A stretch of 64,000 nucleotides of DNA from Colletes latitarsis (GCF_051014445.1 NC_135143.1:682001-746000), one strand, 5' to 3'. Positions 38,360 through 52,280 are shown, counted from the stretch's first letter. Translations and numbers: made by a program. Notes: a model not told the origin generated them from the letters alone.

Positions 38360-41300
38360 TCTGGCCAACAAGTATGCGAAGAAGGCAAAATCATAAGCCA
38401 GTTGCGGGCATAACCCAGACCTAACCCAGACCTAACCGGTGCTATCCTCTAAAATATTGATCGAAACCAGGTTTCATTGACTGTTTCTATGTGGTACCAC
38501 ATTACTACGTGATTCAAACACGAAAAAACCCAGGATCTGGCCAACAAGTATGCGAAGAAGGCAAAATCATAAGCCAGATGCGGGCATAACCCAGACCTAA
38601 CCCAGACCTAACCGGTGCTATCCTCTAAAATATTGATCGAAACCAGGTTTAATTGACTGTTTCTATGTGGTACCACATTACTACGTGATTCAAACACGAA
38701 AAAAACCCAGGATCTGGCCAACAAGAATGCGGAAAAGGCGAAATCATGAGCCAGATACGGGCATAACCCAGACCTAACTCAGACCTAACCGGTGTTACCG
38801 ACTAAAATACTGACCGAATCCAGGTTTCATTGACCGTTACTGTGTGGTACCACATTACTACGTGATTCAAACCCGGGAAAACCCAGGATCTGGCCAACCA
38901 GTATGCGAAGAAGGCAAAATCATGAGCCAGATGCGGGCATAACCAAGATCTAACCCAGACCTAACCGGTGTTATCCTCTGAAATATTGATCGAAACCCGG
39001 TTTAATTGTCTGTTTCAGTGTGCTACCACATTACTACGTGATTCAAACCCGAAATAAACCAGGATCTGGCCAACAAGAATGCGGAGAAGGCAAAATCATG
39101 AGCCAGATGCGTGGATAACCCAGACCTAACCCATACCTAACCGGTGTTATCCTCTAAAATATTGACCGAATCCTGGTTTAGTTGACTGTTACTGTGTGGT
39201 ACCACATTCCTACGTGATTCAATCCCGAAAAAAACCCAGGATCTGGCCAACAAGTATGCGAAGAAGGCAAAATCATGAGCCAGATGCGGGCATAAACCAG
39301 GCCGAACCCAGGCCTAACCGGTTTTATCCTCTAAAATTCTGACCGAATCCAGGCTTAATTGACTGTTACTGTGTGGTACCACATTACTACGTCACCCAAA
39401 CTCGAAAAAACCAAGGATCTGGCCAACAAGTATGCGAAGAAGACAAAATCATGAGCCAGATGCGGGCATAACCCAGGCCTAACCCAGACCTAACCGGTTT
39501 TATCCTCTAAAATATTGATCGAAACCAGGTTTAATTGTCTGTCACAGTATGCTACCACATTACTACGTGATACACACCAGAGAAAACCAAGGATCTGGCC
39601 AACAAGAATGCGGAAAAGGCAAAATCATGAGCCAGATGCGGGCATAACCCAGACCTAACCGGTGTTATCCTCTAAAATATTGACCGAATCCAGGTTTAGT
39701 TGACTGTTACTGTGTGGTACCACATTACTACGTGATTCAAACACGAAAAAACCCAGGGTCTGGCCAACAAGTATGCGAAGAAGGCAAAGTCATGAGCCAG
39801 ATGCGTGCATAACCCGAACCTAACCCAGACCTAACCGGTTTTATCCTGTAACATATTGATCCAAACCAGGTTTAATTGACTGTTACAATGTGGTACCACA
39901 TTCCTACGTGATTCAAACCAGAGAAAACCGAGGATCTGGCCAACAAGAATGCGGGAAAGGCAAAATCATGAGCCAGATGCGGGCATAACCCAGACCTAAC
40001 CCAGACCTAACCGGTGTTATCCTCTAAGGTATTGATCGAAACCAGGTTTAATTGACTGTTTCAATGAGGTACCACATTACTACGTGACTCAAGCTCGAAA
40101 AAACCCAGGATCTGGCCAACAAGTATGCGAAGAAGGCAAAATCATAAGCCAGATGCGGGCATAAACCAGACCTAACACAGACCTAACCGGTGCTATCCTC
40201 TAAAATATTGATCGAAACCAGGTTTAATTGACTGTTTCTATGTGGTACCACATTACTACGTGATTCAAACACGAAAAAACCCAGGATCTGGCCAACAAGT
40301 ATGCGAAGAAGGCAAAATCATAAGCCAGATGCGGGCATAACCCAGACCTATCCCAGACCTAACCGGTGCTATCCTCTAAAATATTGATCGAAACCATGTT
40401 TAATTGACTGTTTCTATGTGGTAACACATTACTACGTGATTCAAACACGAAAAAAACCCAGGATCTGGCCAACAAGAATGCGGAAAAGGCAAAATGATGA
40501 GCCAGATGCGTGCATAACCCAAACCTAACCCATACCTAACCGGTGTTATCCTCTAAAATATTGATCGAAACCAGGTTTAATTGACTGTTTCAATGAGGTA
40601 CCACATTACTACGTGATTCAAATCCGAAAAAACCCAGGATCTGGCCAACAAGTATGCGAAGAAAGCAAAATCATGAGCCAGATGCGGGGATAACCCAGAC
40701 CTAACCCAGAACTAACCGGTTTTATCCTCTAAAATACTGACCGAATCCAGGTTTAATTGACTGTTTCTGTGTGGTACCACATTACTACGTGACTCAAGCT
40801 CGAAAAAACCCAGGATCTGGCCAACAAGTATGCGAAGAAGGCAAAGTCATGAGCCAGATGCGGGCATAACCCAGACCTAAACCAGACCAAACCGGTTTTA
40901 TCCTCTAAAATACTGACCGAATCCAGGTTTAATTGACTGTTTCTATGTGGTACCATATTACTACGTGATTCAAACCCGAAAAAACCCAGGATCTGGTAAA
41001 CAAGTTTGCGAAGAAGGCAAAAACATGAGCCAGATGCGGGCATAACCCAGACCTAACCCAGACCTAACCGGTTTTATCCTCCAAAATACTGACCGAAACC
41101 AGGTTTAAATGACTGTTTCTATGTGGTACCACATTACTACGTGATTCAAACCCGAAGAAACCCAGGATCTGGCCAACAAGTATGCGAAGAAGGCAAAATC
41201 ATGAGCCAGATGCGGGCATAACCCGAACCTAACCCAGACCTAACCGGTGCTATCCTCTAAAATATTGATCGAAACCAGGTTTAAATGTCTGTTTCAGTAT

Positions 41301-41529
41301 GCTACCACATTACTGCGTGATACAAACCAGAGAAAACCAAGGATCTGGCCAACAAGAATGCGGAAAAGGCATAATCATGAGCCAGATACGGACATAACCC
41401 AGACCTAACCCAGACCTAACCGGTTTTGTCCTGTAACATATTGATCCAAACCAGGTTTAATTGACTGTTACAATGTGGTACCACATTCCTACGTGATTCA
41501 AACCAGAGAAAACCAAGGATCTGGCCAAC
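38360..41529 (+). repeat. Higher-order repeat copy 4 (3,160-bp period)
   Basis: Near-identical partner of copy 3. The match stops at about 41530, where agaatgcggaaaagg replaces agtatgcgaagaagg and the sequence follows the path also seen after 30.83 and 44.53 kb. The marker at 40753 is shared with the 2,996-bp repeat that follows. Confidence 0.92.
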
Positions 41530-42290
41530 AAGAATGCGGAAAAGGCAAAATCATGAGCCAGATGCGGGCATAACCCAGACCTAACCCAGACCTAACCGGT
41601 GTTATCCTGTAACATATTGATCCAAACCAGGTTTAATTGACTGTTACAATGTGGTACCACATTCCTACGTGACTCAAGCTCGAAAAAACCCAGGATCTGG
41701 CCAACAAGTATGCGAAGAAGGCAAAATCATGAGCCAGATGCGGGCATAACCCAGGCCTAACCCAGACCTAACCGGTTTTATCCTCTAAAATATTGATCGA
41801 AACCAGGTTTAATTGTCTGTCACAGTATGCTACCACATTACTACGTGATACACACCAGAGAAAACCAAGGATCTGGCCAACAAGAATGCGGAGAAGGCAA
41901 AATCATGAGCCAGATGCGGGCATAACCCGAACCTAACCCAGACCTAACCGGTTTTATCCTGTAACATTTTGATCCAAACCAGGTTTAGTTGACTGTTACT
42001 GCGTGGTAGCACATTCCTACGTGATTCAAACCCGAAAAAATCCCAGGATCTGGCCAACAAGTATGCGAAGAAGGCAAAATCATGAGCCAGATGCGGGCAT
42101 AACCCAGACCTAACCCAGACCTAACCGGTGTTATCCTCTAAAGTATTGATCGAAACCAGGTTTAATTGACTGTTTCAATGAGGTGCCACATTATTACGTG
42201 ACTCAAGCTCGAAAAAACCCAGGATCTGGCCAACAAGTATGCGAAGAAGGCAAAATCATAAGCCAGATGCGGGCATAACCCAGACCTAAC
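40625..42290 (+). repeat. Duplicated block (pair with 43621-45275 and with 30.0-31.6 kb)
   Basis: Aligns with 43.62-45.28 kb at +2,996 bp (marker 40753 and 43749; gttatcctgtaac at 41601 and 44597) and with 30.0-31.6 kb at -10,712 bp. Near 42106 this copy has two 11-bp units where the right copy has one. The block contains the cacagtatgc monomer and the ctgcgtggtagcac monomer, which mark all three copies. Confidence 0.87.
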
Positions 42291-42909
42291 CCAGACCTAA
42301 CCGGTGCTATCCTCTAAAATGTTGATCGAAACCAGGTTTAATTGACTGTTTCTATGTGGTACCACATTACTACGTGATTCAAACACGAAAAAACCCAGGA
42401 TCTGGCCAACAAGTATGCGAAGAAGGCAAAATCATAAGCCAGATGCGAGCATAACCCAGACCTAACCCATTCCTAACTGGTGTTATCCTCTAAAATATTG
42501 ACCGAATCCAGGTTTAGTTGACTGTTACTGTGTGGTACCACATTCCTACGTGATTCAAACCCGAAAAAAACCCAGGATCTGGCCAACAAGTATGCGAAGA
42601 AGGCAAAATCATGAGACAGATGCGGGCATAAACCAGGCCTAACCCAGACCTAACCGGTTTTATCCTGTAACATATTGATCCAAACCGGGTTTAATTGACT
42701 GTTACAATGTGGTAACACATTACTACGTGATTCAAACACGAAAAAAACCCAGGATCTGGCCAACAAGAATGCGGAAAAGGCAAAATGATGAGCCAGATGC
42801 GTGCATAACCCAGACCTAACCCATACCTAACCGGTGTTATCCTCTAAAATATTGATCGAAACCAGGTTTAATTGACTGTTTCAATGAGGTACCACATTAC
42901 TACGTGATT

Positions 42910-45300
42910 CAAATCCGAAAAAACCCAGGATCTGGCCAACAAGTATGCGAAGAAGGCAAAATCATAAGCCAGATGCGGGCATAACCCAGACCTATCCCAG
43001 ACCTAACCGGTGCTATCCTCTAAAATATTGATCGAAACCATGTTTAATTGACTGTTTCTATGTGGTAACACATTACTACGTGATTCAAACACGAAAAAAA
43101 CCCAGGATCTGGCCAGCAAGAATGCGGAAAAGGCAAAATGATGAGCCAGATGCGTGCATAACCCAGACCTAACCCATACCTAACCGGTGTTATCCTCTAA
43201 AATATTGATCGAAACCAGGTTTAATTGACTGTTTCAATGAGGTACCACATTACTACGTGATTCAAATCCGAAAAAACCCAGGATCTGGCCAACAAGTATG
43301 CGAAGAAGGCAAAATCATGAGCCAGATGCGGGCATAACCCAGACCTAACCCAGACCTAACCGGGGTTACCGACTAAAATACTGACCGAAACCAGGTTTAA
43401 TTGACTGTTTCTATGTGGTACCACATTACTGCGTGATTCTAACCCGAAAAAACCCAGGATCTGGCCAACAAGAATGCGGAAAAGGCAAAATCGTGAGCCA
43501 GATGAGGGCATAACCCAGACCTAACCCAGACCTAACCCGTGTTATCCTCTAAAATATTGATCGAAACCAGGTTTAATTGACTGTTTCTATGTGGTACCAC
43601 ATTACTACGTGATTCAAACCCGAAAAAACCCAGGATCTGGCCAACAAGTATGCGAAGAAAGCAAAATCATGAGCCAGATGCGGGGATAACCCAGACCTAA
43701 CCCAGAACTAACCGGTTTTATCCTCTAAAATACTGACCGAATCCAGGTTTAATTGACTGTTTCTGTGTGGTACCACATTACTACGTGACTCAAGCTCGAA
43801 AAAACCCAGGATCTGGCCAACAAGTATGCGAAGAAGGCAAAGTCATGAGCCAGATGCGGGCATAACCCAGACCTAAACCAGACCAAACCGGTTTTATCCT
43901 CTAAAATACTGACCGAATCCAGGTTTAATTGACTGTTTCTATGTGGTACCATATTACTACGTGATTCAAACCCGAAAAAACCCAGGATCTGGTAAACAAG
44001 TTTGCGAAGAAGGCAAAAACATGAGCCAGATGCGGGCATAACCCAGACCTAACCCAGACCTAACCGGTTTTATCCTCTAAAATACTGACCGAAACCAGGT
44101 TTAAATGACTGTTTCTATGTGGTACCACATTACTACGTGATTCAAACCCGAAGAAACCCAGGATCTGGCCAACAAGTATGCGAAGGAGGCAAAATCATGA
44201 GCCAGATGCGGGCATAACCCGAACCTAACCCAGACCTAACCGGTGCTATCCTCTAAAATATTGATCGAAACCAGGTTTAAATGTCTGTTTCAGTAAGCTA
44301 CCACATTACTGCGTGATACAAACCAGAGAAAACCAAGGATCTGGCCAACAAGAATGCGGAAAAGGCATAATCATGAGCCAGATGCGGACATAACCCAGAC
44401 CTAACCCAGACCTAACCGGTTTTGTCCTGTAACATATTGATCCAAACCAAGTTTAATTGACTGTTACAATGTGGTACCACATTCCTACGTGATTCAAACC
44501 AGAGAAAACCAAGGATCTGGCCAACAAGAATGCGGAAAAGGCAAAATCATGAGCCAGATGCGGGCATAACCCAGACCTAACCCAGACCTAACCGGTGTTA
44601 TCCTGTAACATATTGATCCAAACCAGGTTTAATTGACTGTTACAATGTGGTACCACATTCCTACGTGACTCAAGCTCGAAAAAACCCAGGATCTGGCCAA
44701 CAAGTATGCGAAGAAGGCAAAATCATGAGCCAGATGCGGGCATAACCCAGGCCTAACCCAGACCTAACCGGTTTTATCCTCTAAAATATTGATCGAAACC
44801 AGGTTTAATTGTCTGTCACAGTATGCTACCACATTACTACGTGATACACACCAGAGAAAACCAAGGATCTGGCCAACAAGAATGCGGAGAAGGCAAAATC
44901 ATGAGCCAGATGCGGGCATAACCCGAACCTAACCCAGACCTAACCGGTTTTATCCTGTAACATTTTGATCCAAACCAGGTTTAGTTGACTGTTACTGCGT
45001 GGTAGCACATTCCTACGTGATTCAAACCCGAAAAAATCCCAGGATCTGGCCAACAAGTATGCGAAGAAGGCAAAATCATGAGCCAGATGCGGGCATAACC
45101 CAGACCTAACCGGTGTTATCCTCTAAAGTATTGATCGAAACCAGGTTTAATTGACTGTTTCAATGAGGTGCCACATTACTACGTGACTCAAGCTCGAAAA
45201 AACCCAGGATCTGGCCAACAAGTATGCGAAGAAGGCAAAATCATAAGCCGGATGCGGGCATAACCCAGACCTAACCCAGACCTAACCGGTGCTATCCTCT
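42910..45300 (+). repeat. Higher-order repeat copy 5 (partial), matching 29.2-31.6 kb
   Basis: Matches 29202-31592 at a constant +13,708 bp up to about 45.1 kb (gtggtaacac followed by cgtgattcaa at 29371 and 43079; marker at 30041 and 43749; catattgatcc at 30901 and 44609). It lacks the cgtcacccaaactcg part of copies 1-4. At 45099 one 11-bp unit is missing relative to both relatives. Confidence 0.86.
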
Positions 45301-45985
45301 AAAATATTGATCGAAACCAGGTTTCATTGACTGTTTCTATGTGGTACCACATTACTACGTGATTCAAACACGAAAAAACCCAGGATCTGGCCAACAAGTA
45401 TGCGAAGAAGGCAAAATCATAAGCCGGATGCGGTCATAACCCAGACCTAACCCAGACCTAACCGGTGCTATCCTCTAAAATATTGATCGAAACCAGGTTT
45501 AATTGTCTGTTTCATTGCGCTACCACATAACTACGTGATTCAAACCCGAAAGAACCCAGGATCTGGCCAACAAGAATGCGGAAAAGGCAAAATCATGAGC
45601 CAGATGCGTGCATAACCCAGACCTAACCCAGACCTAAACGGTGTTATCCTATAAAATATTGACCGAATCCAGGTTAAGTTGACTGTTACTGTGTGGTACC
45701 ACATTACTACGTGATTCAAACACGAAAAAACCCAGGATCTGGCCAACAACTATGCGAAGAAGGCAAAATCATGAGCCAGATTCGGGCATAACCCAGACCT
45801 AACCCAGACCTAACCGGGGTTACCGACTAAAATACTGACCGAAACCAGGTTTAATTGACTGTTTCTATCTGGTACCACATTACTGCGTGATTCAAACCCG
45901 AAAAAACCCAGGATCTGGCCAACAAGAATGCGGAAAAGGCAAAATCATGAGCCAGATGAGGGCATAACCCAGACCTAACCCAGAC
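45110..45985 (+). repeat. Duplicated block (pair with 49142-50017)
   Basis: Aligns at +4,032 bp. Shared rare text: agccggatgcgg, gcggtcataaccc, aaactatgcg and gattcgggcat (45781 and 49813), and atctggtaccac near 45868 and 49900. It ends at about 45985, where cctagccggtg here meets cctaacaggtt in the other copy. Confidence 0.83.
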
Positions 45986-46009
45986 CTAGCCGGTGTTATC
46001 CTCTAAAAT

Positions 46010-46320
46010 ATTGATCGAAACCAGGTTTAATTAACTGTTTCTATGTGGTACCACATTACTACGTGATTCAAACCCGAAAAAACCCAGGATCTGGTAAACA
46101 AGTTTGCGAAGAAGGCAAAAACATGAGCCAGATGCGGGCATAAACCTGGCCTTACCCAGACCTAACCGGTTTTATCCTATAAAATATTCATCGAAACCAG
46201 GTTTAGTTGACTGTTACTGTGTGGTACCACATTCCTACGTGATTCAAACCCGAAAAAATCCCAGGATCTGGCCAACAAGTATGCGAAGAAGGCAAAATCA
46301 TGAGACAGATGCGGGCATAA
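46010..46320 (+). repeat. Two-monomer block shared with 52320-52630
   Basis: The ggtaaacaagtttgcg monomer followed by aacctggccttaccc and ataaaatattcatcg recurs at +6,310 bp (near 46137 and 52447). The t in ccttaccc is private to this pair. The later copy differs at ttgacacttac near 52520. Confidence 0.8.
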
Positions 46321-46631
46321 CCCAGACCTAACCCAGACCTAAGCGGTTTTATCCAATAACATATTGATCCAAACCAGGTTTAGTTGACTGTTACTGCGTG
46401 GTAGCACATTCCTACGTGATTCCAACCCGAAAAAATCCCAGGATCTGGCCAACAAGTATGCGAAGAAGGCAAAATCATGAGCCAGATGCGGGCATAACCC
46501 AGACCTAACCCAGACCTAACCGGTGTTATCCTCTAAAGTATTGATCGAAACCAGGTTTAATTGACTGTTTCAATGAGGTGCCACATTACTACGTGACTCA
46601 AGCTCGAAAAAACCCAGGATCTGGCCAACAA

Positions 46632-48206
46632 GTATGCGAAGAAGGCAAAATCATAAGCCGGATGCGGGCATAACCCAGACCTAACCCAGACCTAACCGGT
46701 GCTATCCTCTAAAATATTGATCGAAACCAGGTTTAATTGACTGTTTCTATGTGGTACCACATTACTACGTGATTCAAACACGAAAAAACCCAGGATCTGG
46801 CCAACAAGTATGCGAAGAAGGCAAAATCATAAGCCAGTTGCGGGCATAACCCAGACCTAACCCAGACCTAACCGGTGCTATCCTCTAAAATATTGATCGA
46901 AACCAGGTTTCATTGACTGTTTCTATGTGGTACCACATTACTACGTGATTCAAACACGAAAAAACCCAGGATCTGGCCAACAAGTATGCGAAGAAGGCAA
47001 AATCATAAGCCGGATGCGGTCATAACCCAGACCTAACCCAGACCTAACCGGTGTTATCCTCTAAAATATTGATCGAAACCAGGTTTAATTGTCAGTTTCA
47101 GTGCGCTACCACATAACTACGTGATTCAAACCCGAAAGAACCCAGGATCTGGCCAACAAGAATGCGGAAAAGGCAAAATCATGAGCCAGATGCGTGCATA
47201 ACCCAGACCTAACCCAGACCTAACCGGTGTTATCCTCTAAAATATTGACCGAATCCAGGTTTAGTTGACCGTTACTGTGTGGTACCACATTCCTACGTGA
47301 TTCAAACCCGAAAAAAACACAGGATCTGGCCAACAAGTATGCGAAGAAGGCAAAATCATGAGCCTGATGCGGGCATAACCCAGACCTAACCGGTGTTATC
47401 CTATAAAATATTGACCGAATCCAGATTAAGTTGACTGTTACTGTGTGGTACCACATTCCTACGTGATTCAAACCCGAAAAAATCCCAGGATCTGGCCAAC
47501 AAGTATGCGAAGAAGGCAAAATCATGAGCCAGATGCGGGCATAACCCAGACCTAACCCAGACCTAACCGGTGTTATCCTCTAAAGTATTGATCGAAACCA
47601 GGTTTAATTGACTGTTTCAATGAGGTGCCACATTACTACGTGACTCAAGCTCGAAAAAACCCAGGATCTGGCCAACAAGTATGCGAAGAAGGCAAAATCA
47701 TAAGCCGGATGCGGGCATAACCCAGACCTAGCCCAGACCTAACCGGTGCTATCCTCTGAAATATTGATCGAAACCAGGTTTCATTGACTGTTTCTATGTG
47801 GTACCACATTACTACGTGATTCAAACACGAAAAAACCCAGGATCTGGCCAACAAGTATGCGAAGAAGGCAAAATCATAAGCCGGATGCGGTCATAACCCA
47901 GACCTAACCCAGACCTAACCGGTGCTATCCTCTAAAATATTGATCGAAACCAGGTTTAATTGTCTGTTTCAGTGCGCTACCACATAACTACGTGATTCAA
48001 ACCCGAAAGAACCCAGGATCTGGCCAACAAGAATGCGGAAAAGGCAAAATCATGAGCCAGATGCGTGCATAACCCAGACCTAACCCAGACCTAACCGGTG
48101 TTATCCCATAAAATATTGACCGAATCCAGGTTAAGTTGACTGTTACTGTGTGGTACCACATTACTACGTGATTCAAACACGAAAAAACCCAGGATCTGGC
48201 CAACAA
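46632..48206 (+). repeat. 1,575-bp tandem duplication, left copy
   Basis: Nine monomers, one of them short (junction 47379, and 48954 in the partner), repeated immediately downstream. Landmarks: ccggtgctat at 46696 and 48271, aaaaacacagg near 47310 and 48885, and ccagattaagttg near 47421 and 48996. Differences seen: agccgg against agccag at 46660/48235 and cctctgaaat against cctctaaaat near 47757/49332. Confidence 0.9.
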
Positions 48207-49781
48207 GTATGCGAAGAAGGCAAAATCATAAGCCAGATGCGGGCATAACCCAGACCTAACCCAGACCTAACCGGTGCTATCCTCTAAAATATTGATCGAA
48301 ACCAGGTTTAATTGACTGTTTCTATGTGGTACCACATTACTACGTGATTCAAACACGAAAAAACCCAGGATCTGGCCAACAAGTATGCGAAGAAGGCAAA
48401 ATCATAAGCCAGTTGCGGGCATAACCCAGACCTAACCCAGACCTAACCGGTGCTATCCTCTAAAATATTGATCGAAACCAGGTTTCATTGACTGTTTCTA
48501 TGTGGTACCACATTACTACGTGATTCAAACACGAAAAAACCCAGGATCTGGCCAACAAGTATGCGAAGAAGGCAAAATCATAAGCCGGATGCGGTCATAA
48601 CCCAGACCTAACCCAGACCTAACCGGTGTTATCCTCTAAAATATTGATCGAAACCAGGTTTAATTGTCAGTTTCAGTGCGCTACCACATAACTACGTGAT
48701 TCAAACCCGAAAGAACCCAGGATCTGGCCAACAAGAATGCGGAAAAGGCAAAATCATGAGCCAGATGCGTGCATAACCCAGACCTAACCCAGACCTAACC
48801 GGTGTTATCCTCTAAAATATTGACCGAATCCAGGTTTAGTTGACCGTTACTGTGTGGTACCACATTCCTACGTGATTCAAACCCGAAAAAAACACAGGAT
48901 CTGGCCAACAAGTATGCGAAGAAGGCAAAATCATGAGCCTGATGCGGGCATAACCCAGACCTAACCGGTGTTATCCTATAAAATATTGACCGAATCCAGA
49001 TTAAGTTGACTGTTACTGTGTGGTACCACATTCCTACGTGATTCAAACCCGAAAAAATCCCAGGATCTGGCCAACAAGTATGCGAAGAAGGCAAAATCAT
49101 GAGCCAGATGCGGGCATAACCCAGACCTAACCCAGACCTAACCGGTGTTATCCTCTAAAGTATTGATCGAAACCAGGTTTAATTGACTGTTTCAATGAGG
49201 TGCCACATTACTACGTGACTCAAGCTCGAAAAAACCCAGGATCTGGCCAACAAGTATGCGAAGAAGGCAAAATCATAAGCCGGATGCGGGCATAACCCAG
49301 ACCTAGCCCAGACCTAACCGGTGCTATCCTCTAAAATATTGATCGAAACCAGGTTTCATTGACTGTTTCTATGTGGTACCACATTACTACGTGATTCAAA
49401 CACGAAAAAACCCAGGATCTGGCCAACAAGTATGCGAAGAAGGCAAAATCATAAGCCGGATGCGGTCATAACCCAGACCTAACCCAGACCTAACCGGTGC
49501 TATCCTCTAAAATATTGATCGAAACCAGGTTTAATTGTCTGTTTCAGTGCGCTACCACATAACTACGTGATTCAAACCCGAAAGAACCCAGGATCTGGCC
49601 AACAAGAATGCGGAAAAGGCAAAATCATGAGCCAGATGCGTGCATAACCCAGACCTAACCCAGACCTAACCGGTGTTATCCTATAAAATATTGACCGAAT
49701 CCAGGTTAAGTTGACTGTTACTGTGTGGTACCACATTACTACGTGATTCAAACACGAAAAAACCCAGGATCTGGCCAACAA
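48207..49781 (+). repeat. 1,575-bp tandem duplication, right copy
   Basis: Partner of 46632-48206. The match ends where aactatgcg here meets aagtatgcg at the start of this copy. One visible difference is tatcctataaa near 49680 against tatcccataaa near 48106. After 49.78 kb the sequence continues as the right-hand member of the 4,032-bp pair. Confidence 0.9.
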
Positions 49782-50700
49782 CTATGCGAAGAAGGCAAAA
49801 TCATGAGCCAGATTCGGGCATAACCCAGACCTAACCCAGACCTAACCGGGGTTACCGACTAAAATACTGACCGAAACCAGGTTTAATTGACTGTTTCTAT
49901 CTGGTACCACATTACTGCGTGATTCAAACCCGAAAAAACCCAGGATCTGGCCAACAAGAATGCGGAAAAGGCAAAATCATGAGCCAGATGAGGGCATAAC
50001 CCAGACCTAACCCAGACCTAACAGGTTTTATCCTGTAACATATTGATCCAAACCAGGTTTAATTGACTGTTACAATGTGGTACCACATTCCTACGTGATA
50101 CAAACCAGAGAAATCCAAGGATCTGGCCAACAAGAATGCGTAAAAGGCAAAATCATGAGCCAGATGAGGGCATAACCCAGACCTAACCCAGACCTAACCG
50201 GTGTTATCCTCTAAAATATTGATCGAAACCAGGTTTAATTGACTGTTTCAATGAGGTACCACAGTACTACGTGACTCAAGCTCGAAAAAACCCAGGATCT
50301 GGCCAACAAGTATGCGAAGAAGGCAAAATCATAAGCCAGATGCGGGCATAACCCAGACCTAACCCAGACCTAACCGGTGCTATCCTCTAAAATGTTGATC
50401 GAAACCAGGTTTAATTGACTGTTTCTATGTGGTACCACATTACTACGTGATTCAAACACGAAAAAACCCAGGATCTGGCCAACAAGTATGCGAAGAAGGC
50501 AAAATCATAAGCCAGATGCGAGCATAACCCAGACCTAACCCATACCTAACTGGTGTTATCCTCTAAAATATTGACCGAATCCAGGTTTAGTTGACTGTTA
50601 CTGTGTGGTACCACATTCCTACGTGATTCAAACCCGAAAAAAACCCAGGATCTGGCCAACAAGTATGCGAAGAAGGCAAAATCATGAGACAGATGCGGGC

Positions 50701-51052
50701 ATAAACCAGGCCTAACCCAGACCTAACCGGTTTTATCCTGTAACATATTGATCCAAACCGGGTTTAATTGACTGTTACAATGTGGTACCACATTACTACG
50801 CGATTCAAACCCGAAAAAACCCAGGATCTGGCCAACAAGTGTGCGAAGAAGGCAAAATCATGAGACAGATGCGGGCATAAACCAGGCCTAACCCAGACCT
50901 AACCGGTTTTATCCTGTAACATATTGATCCAAACCGGGTTTAATTGACTGTTACAATGTGGTACCACATTACTACGCGATTCAAACCCGAAAAAACCCAG
51001 GATCTGGCCAACAAGTATGCGAAGAAGGCAAAATCATGAGCCAGATGCGGGC
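50701..51052 (+). repeat. Single-monomer tandem duplication
   Basis: Two adjacent monomers with ataaaccaggcctaaccc at 50701 and 50877, cctgtaacatattgatcc, aaccgggttta and ctacgcgattc. They are nearly identical, one private change being aagtgtgcg against aagtatgcg. The second also begins the 1,750-bp pair. Confidence 0.84.
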
Positions 51053-51590
51053 ATAACCCAGACCTATCCCAGACCTAACCGGTTTTATCCTCTAAAATAC
51101 TGACCGAAACCAGGTTTAATTGACTGTTTCTATGTGGTACCACATTACTACGTGATTCAAACCCGAAAAAACCCAGGATCTGGCCAACAAGTATGCGAAG
51201 AAGGCAAAATCATGCGCCTGATGCGGGCATAACCCAGACCTAACCGGTTTTATCCTGTAACATATTGATCCAAACCAGGTTTAATTGACTGTTACAATGT
51301 GGTACCACATTCCTACGTGATTCAAACCAGAGAAAACCAAGGATCTGGCCAACAAGAATGCGGAAAAGGCAAAATCATGAGCCAGATGCGGGCATAACCC
51401 AGACCTAACCCAGACCAAACCGGTGTTATCCTCTAAAGTATTGATCGAAACCAGGCTTAATTGTCTGTCACAGTATGCTACCACATTACTACATGATACA
51501 CACTAGAGAAAACCAAGGATCTGGCCAACAAGTATGCGGAGAAGGCAAACTCATGAGCCAGATGCGGGCATAACCCAGACCTAACCCAGA
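50860..51590 (+). repeat. Duplicated block, left member (pair with 52610-53340)
   Basis: Aligns at +1,750 bp: catgcgcctg at 51211 and 52961, short junctions at 51233 and 52983, and ctacatgatacac near 51490 and 53240. Differences include tgtggtacc here against tgttgtacc near 53047, and cactagag here against caccagag there. Confidence 0.87.
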
Positions 51591-52280
51591 CCTAACCGGT
51601 GCTATCCTCTAAAATATTGATCGAAACCAGGTTTAAATGTCTGTTTCAGTATGCTACCACATTACTGCGTGATACAAACCAGAGAAAACCAAGGATCTGG
51701 CCAACAAGAATGCGGAAAAGGCATAATCATGAGCCAGATGCGGACATAACCCAGACCTAACCCAGACCTAACCGGTTTTGTCCTGTAACATATTGATCCA
51801 AACCAGGTTTAATTGACTGTTACAATGTGGTACCACATTCCTACGTGATTCAAACCAGAGAAAACCAAGGATCTGGCCAACAAGAATGCGGAAAAGGCAA
51901 AATCATGAGCCAGATGCGGGCATAACCCAGACCTAACCCAGACCTAACCGGTGATATCCTGTAACATATTGATCCAAACCAGGTTTAATTGACTGTTACA
52001 ATGTGGTACCACATTCCTACGTGACTCAAGCTCGAAAAAACCCAGGATCTGGCCAACAAGTATGCGAAGAAGGCAAAATCATGAGCCAGATGCGGGCATA
52101 ACCCAGGCCTAACCCAGACCTAACCGGTTTTATCCTCTAAAATATTGATCGAAACCAGGTTTAATTGTCTGTCACAGTATGCTACCACCTTACTACGTGA
52201 TACACACCAGAGAAAACCAAGGATCTGGCCAACAAGAATGCGGAGAAGGCAAAATCATGAGCCAGATACGGGCATAACCC
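51590..52280 (+). repeat. Four-monomer block related to 44234-44924
   Basis: Aligns with the earlier region at an offset of 7,356 bp (gcataatcatgagcc at 44365 and 51721). It includes the aaatgtctgtttcag monomer, the gttttgtcctgtaac monomer, the cctacgtgactcaagctcg recombinant monomer and the cacagtatgc monomer. A private change is ggtgatatcctg near 51952. Confidence 0.82.

Larger units (their letters stand above)
24890..45300 (+). repeat. Central higher-order repeat domain
   Basis: Blocks of about 17-26 monomers recur in the same order. A two-monomer marker containing agaccaaaccggtttta, usually accatattac (accatgttac at 25.67 kb), and ggtaaacaagtttgcg lies at 25472, 30041, 33905, 37593, 40753 and 43749. 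Successive spacings are 4,569, 3,864, 3,688, 3,160 and 2,996 bp. Copies differ by whole-monomer gains and losses rather than by random breaks. Confidence 0.88.
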
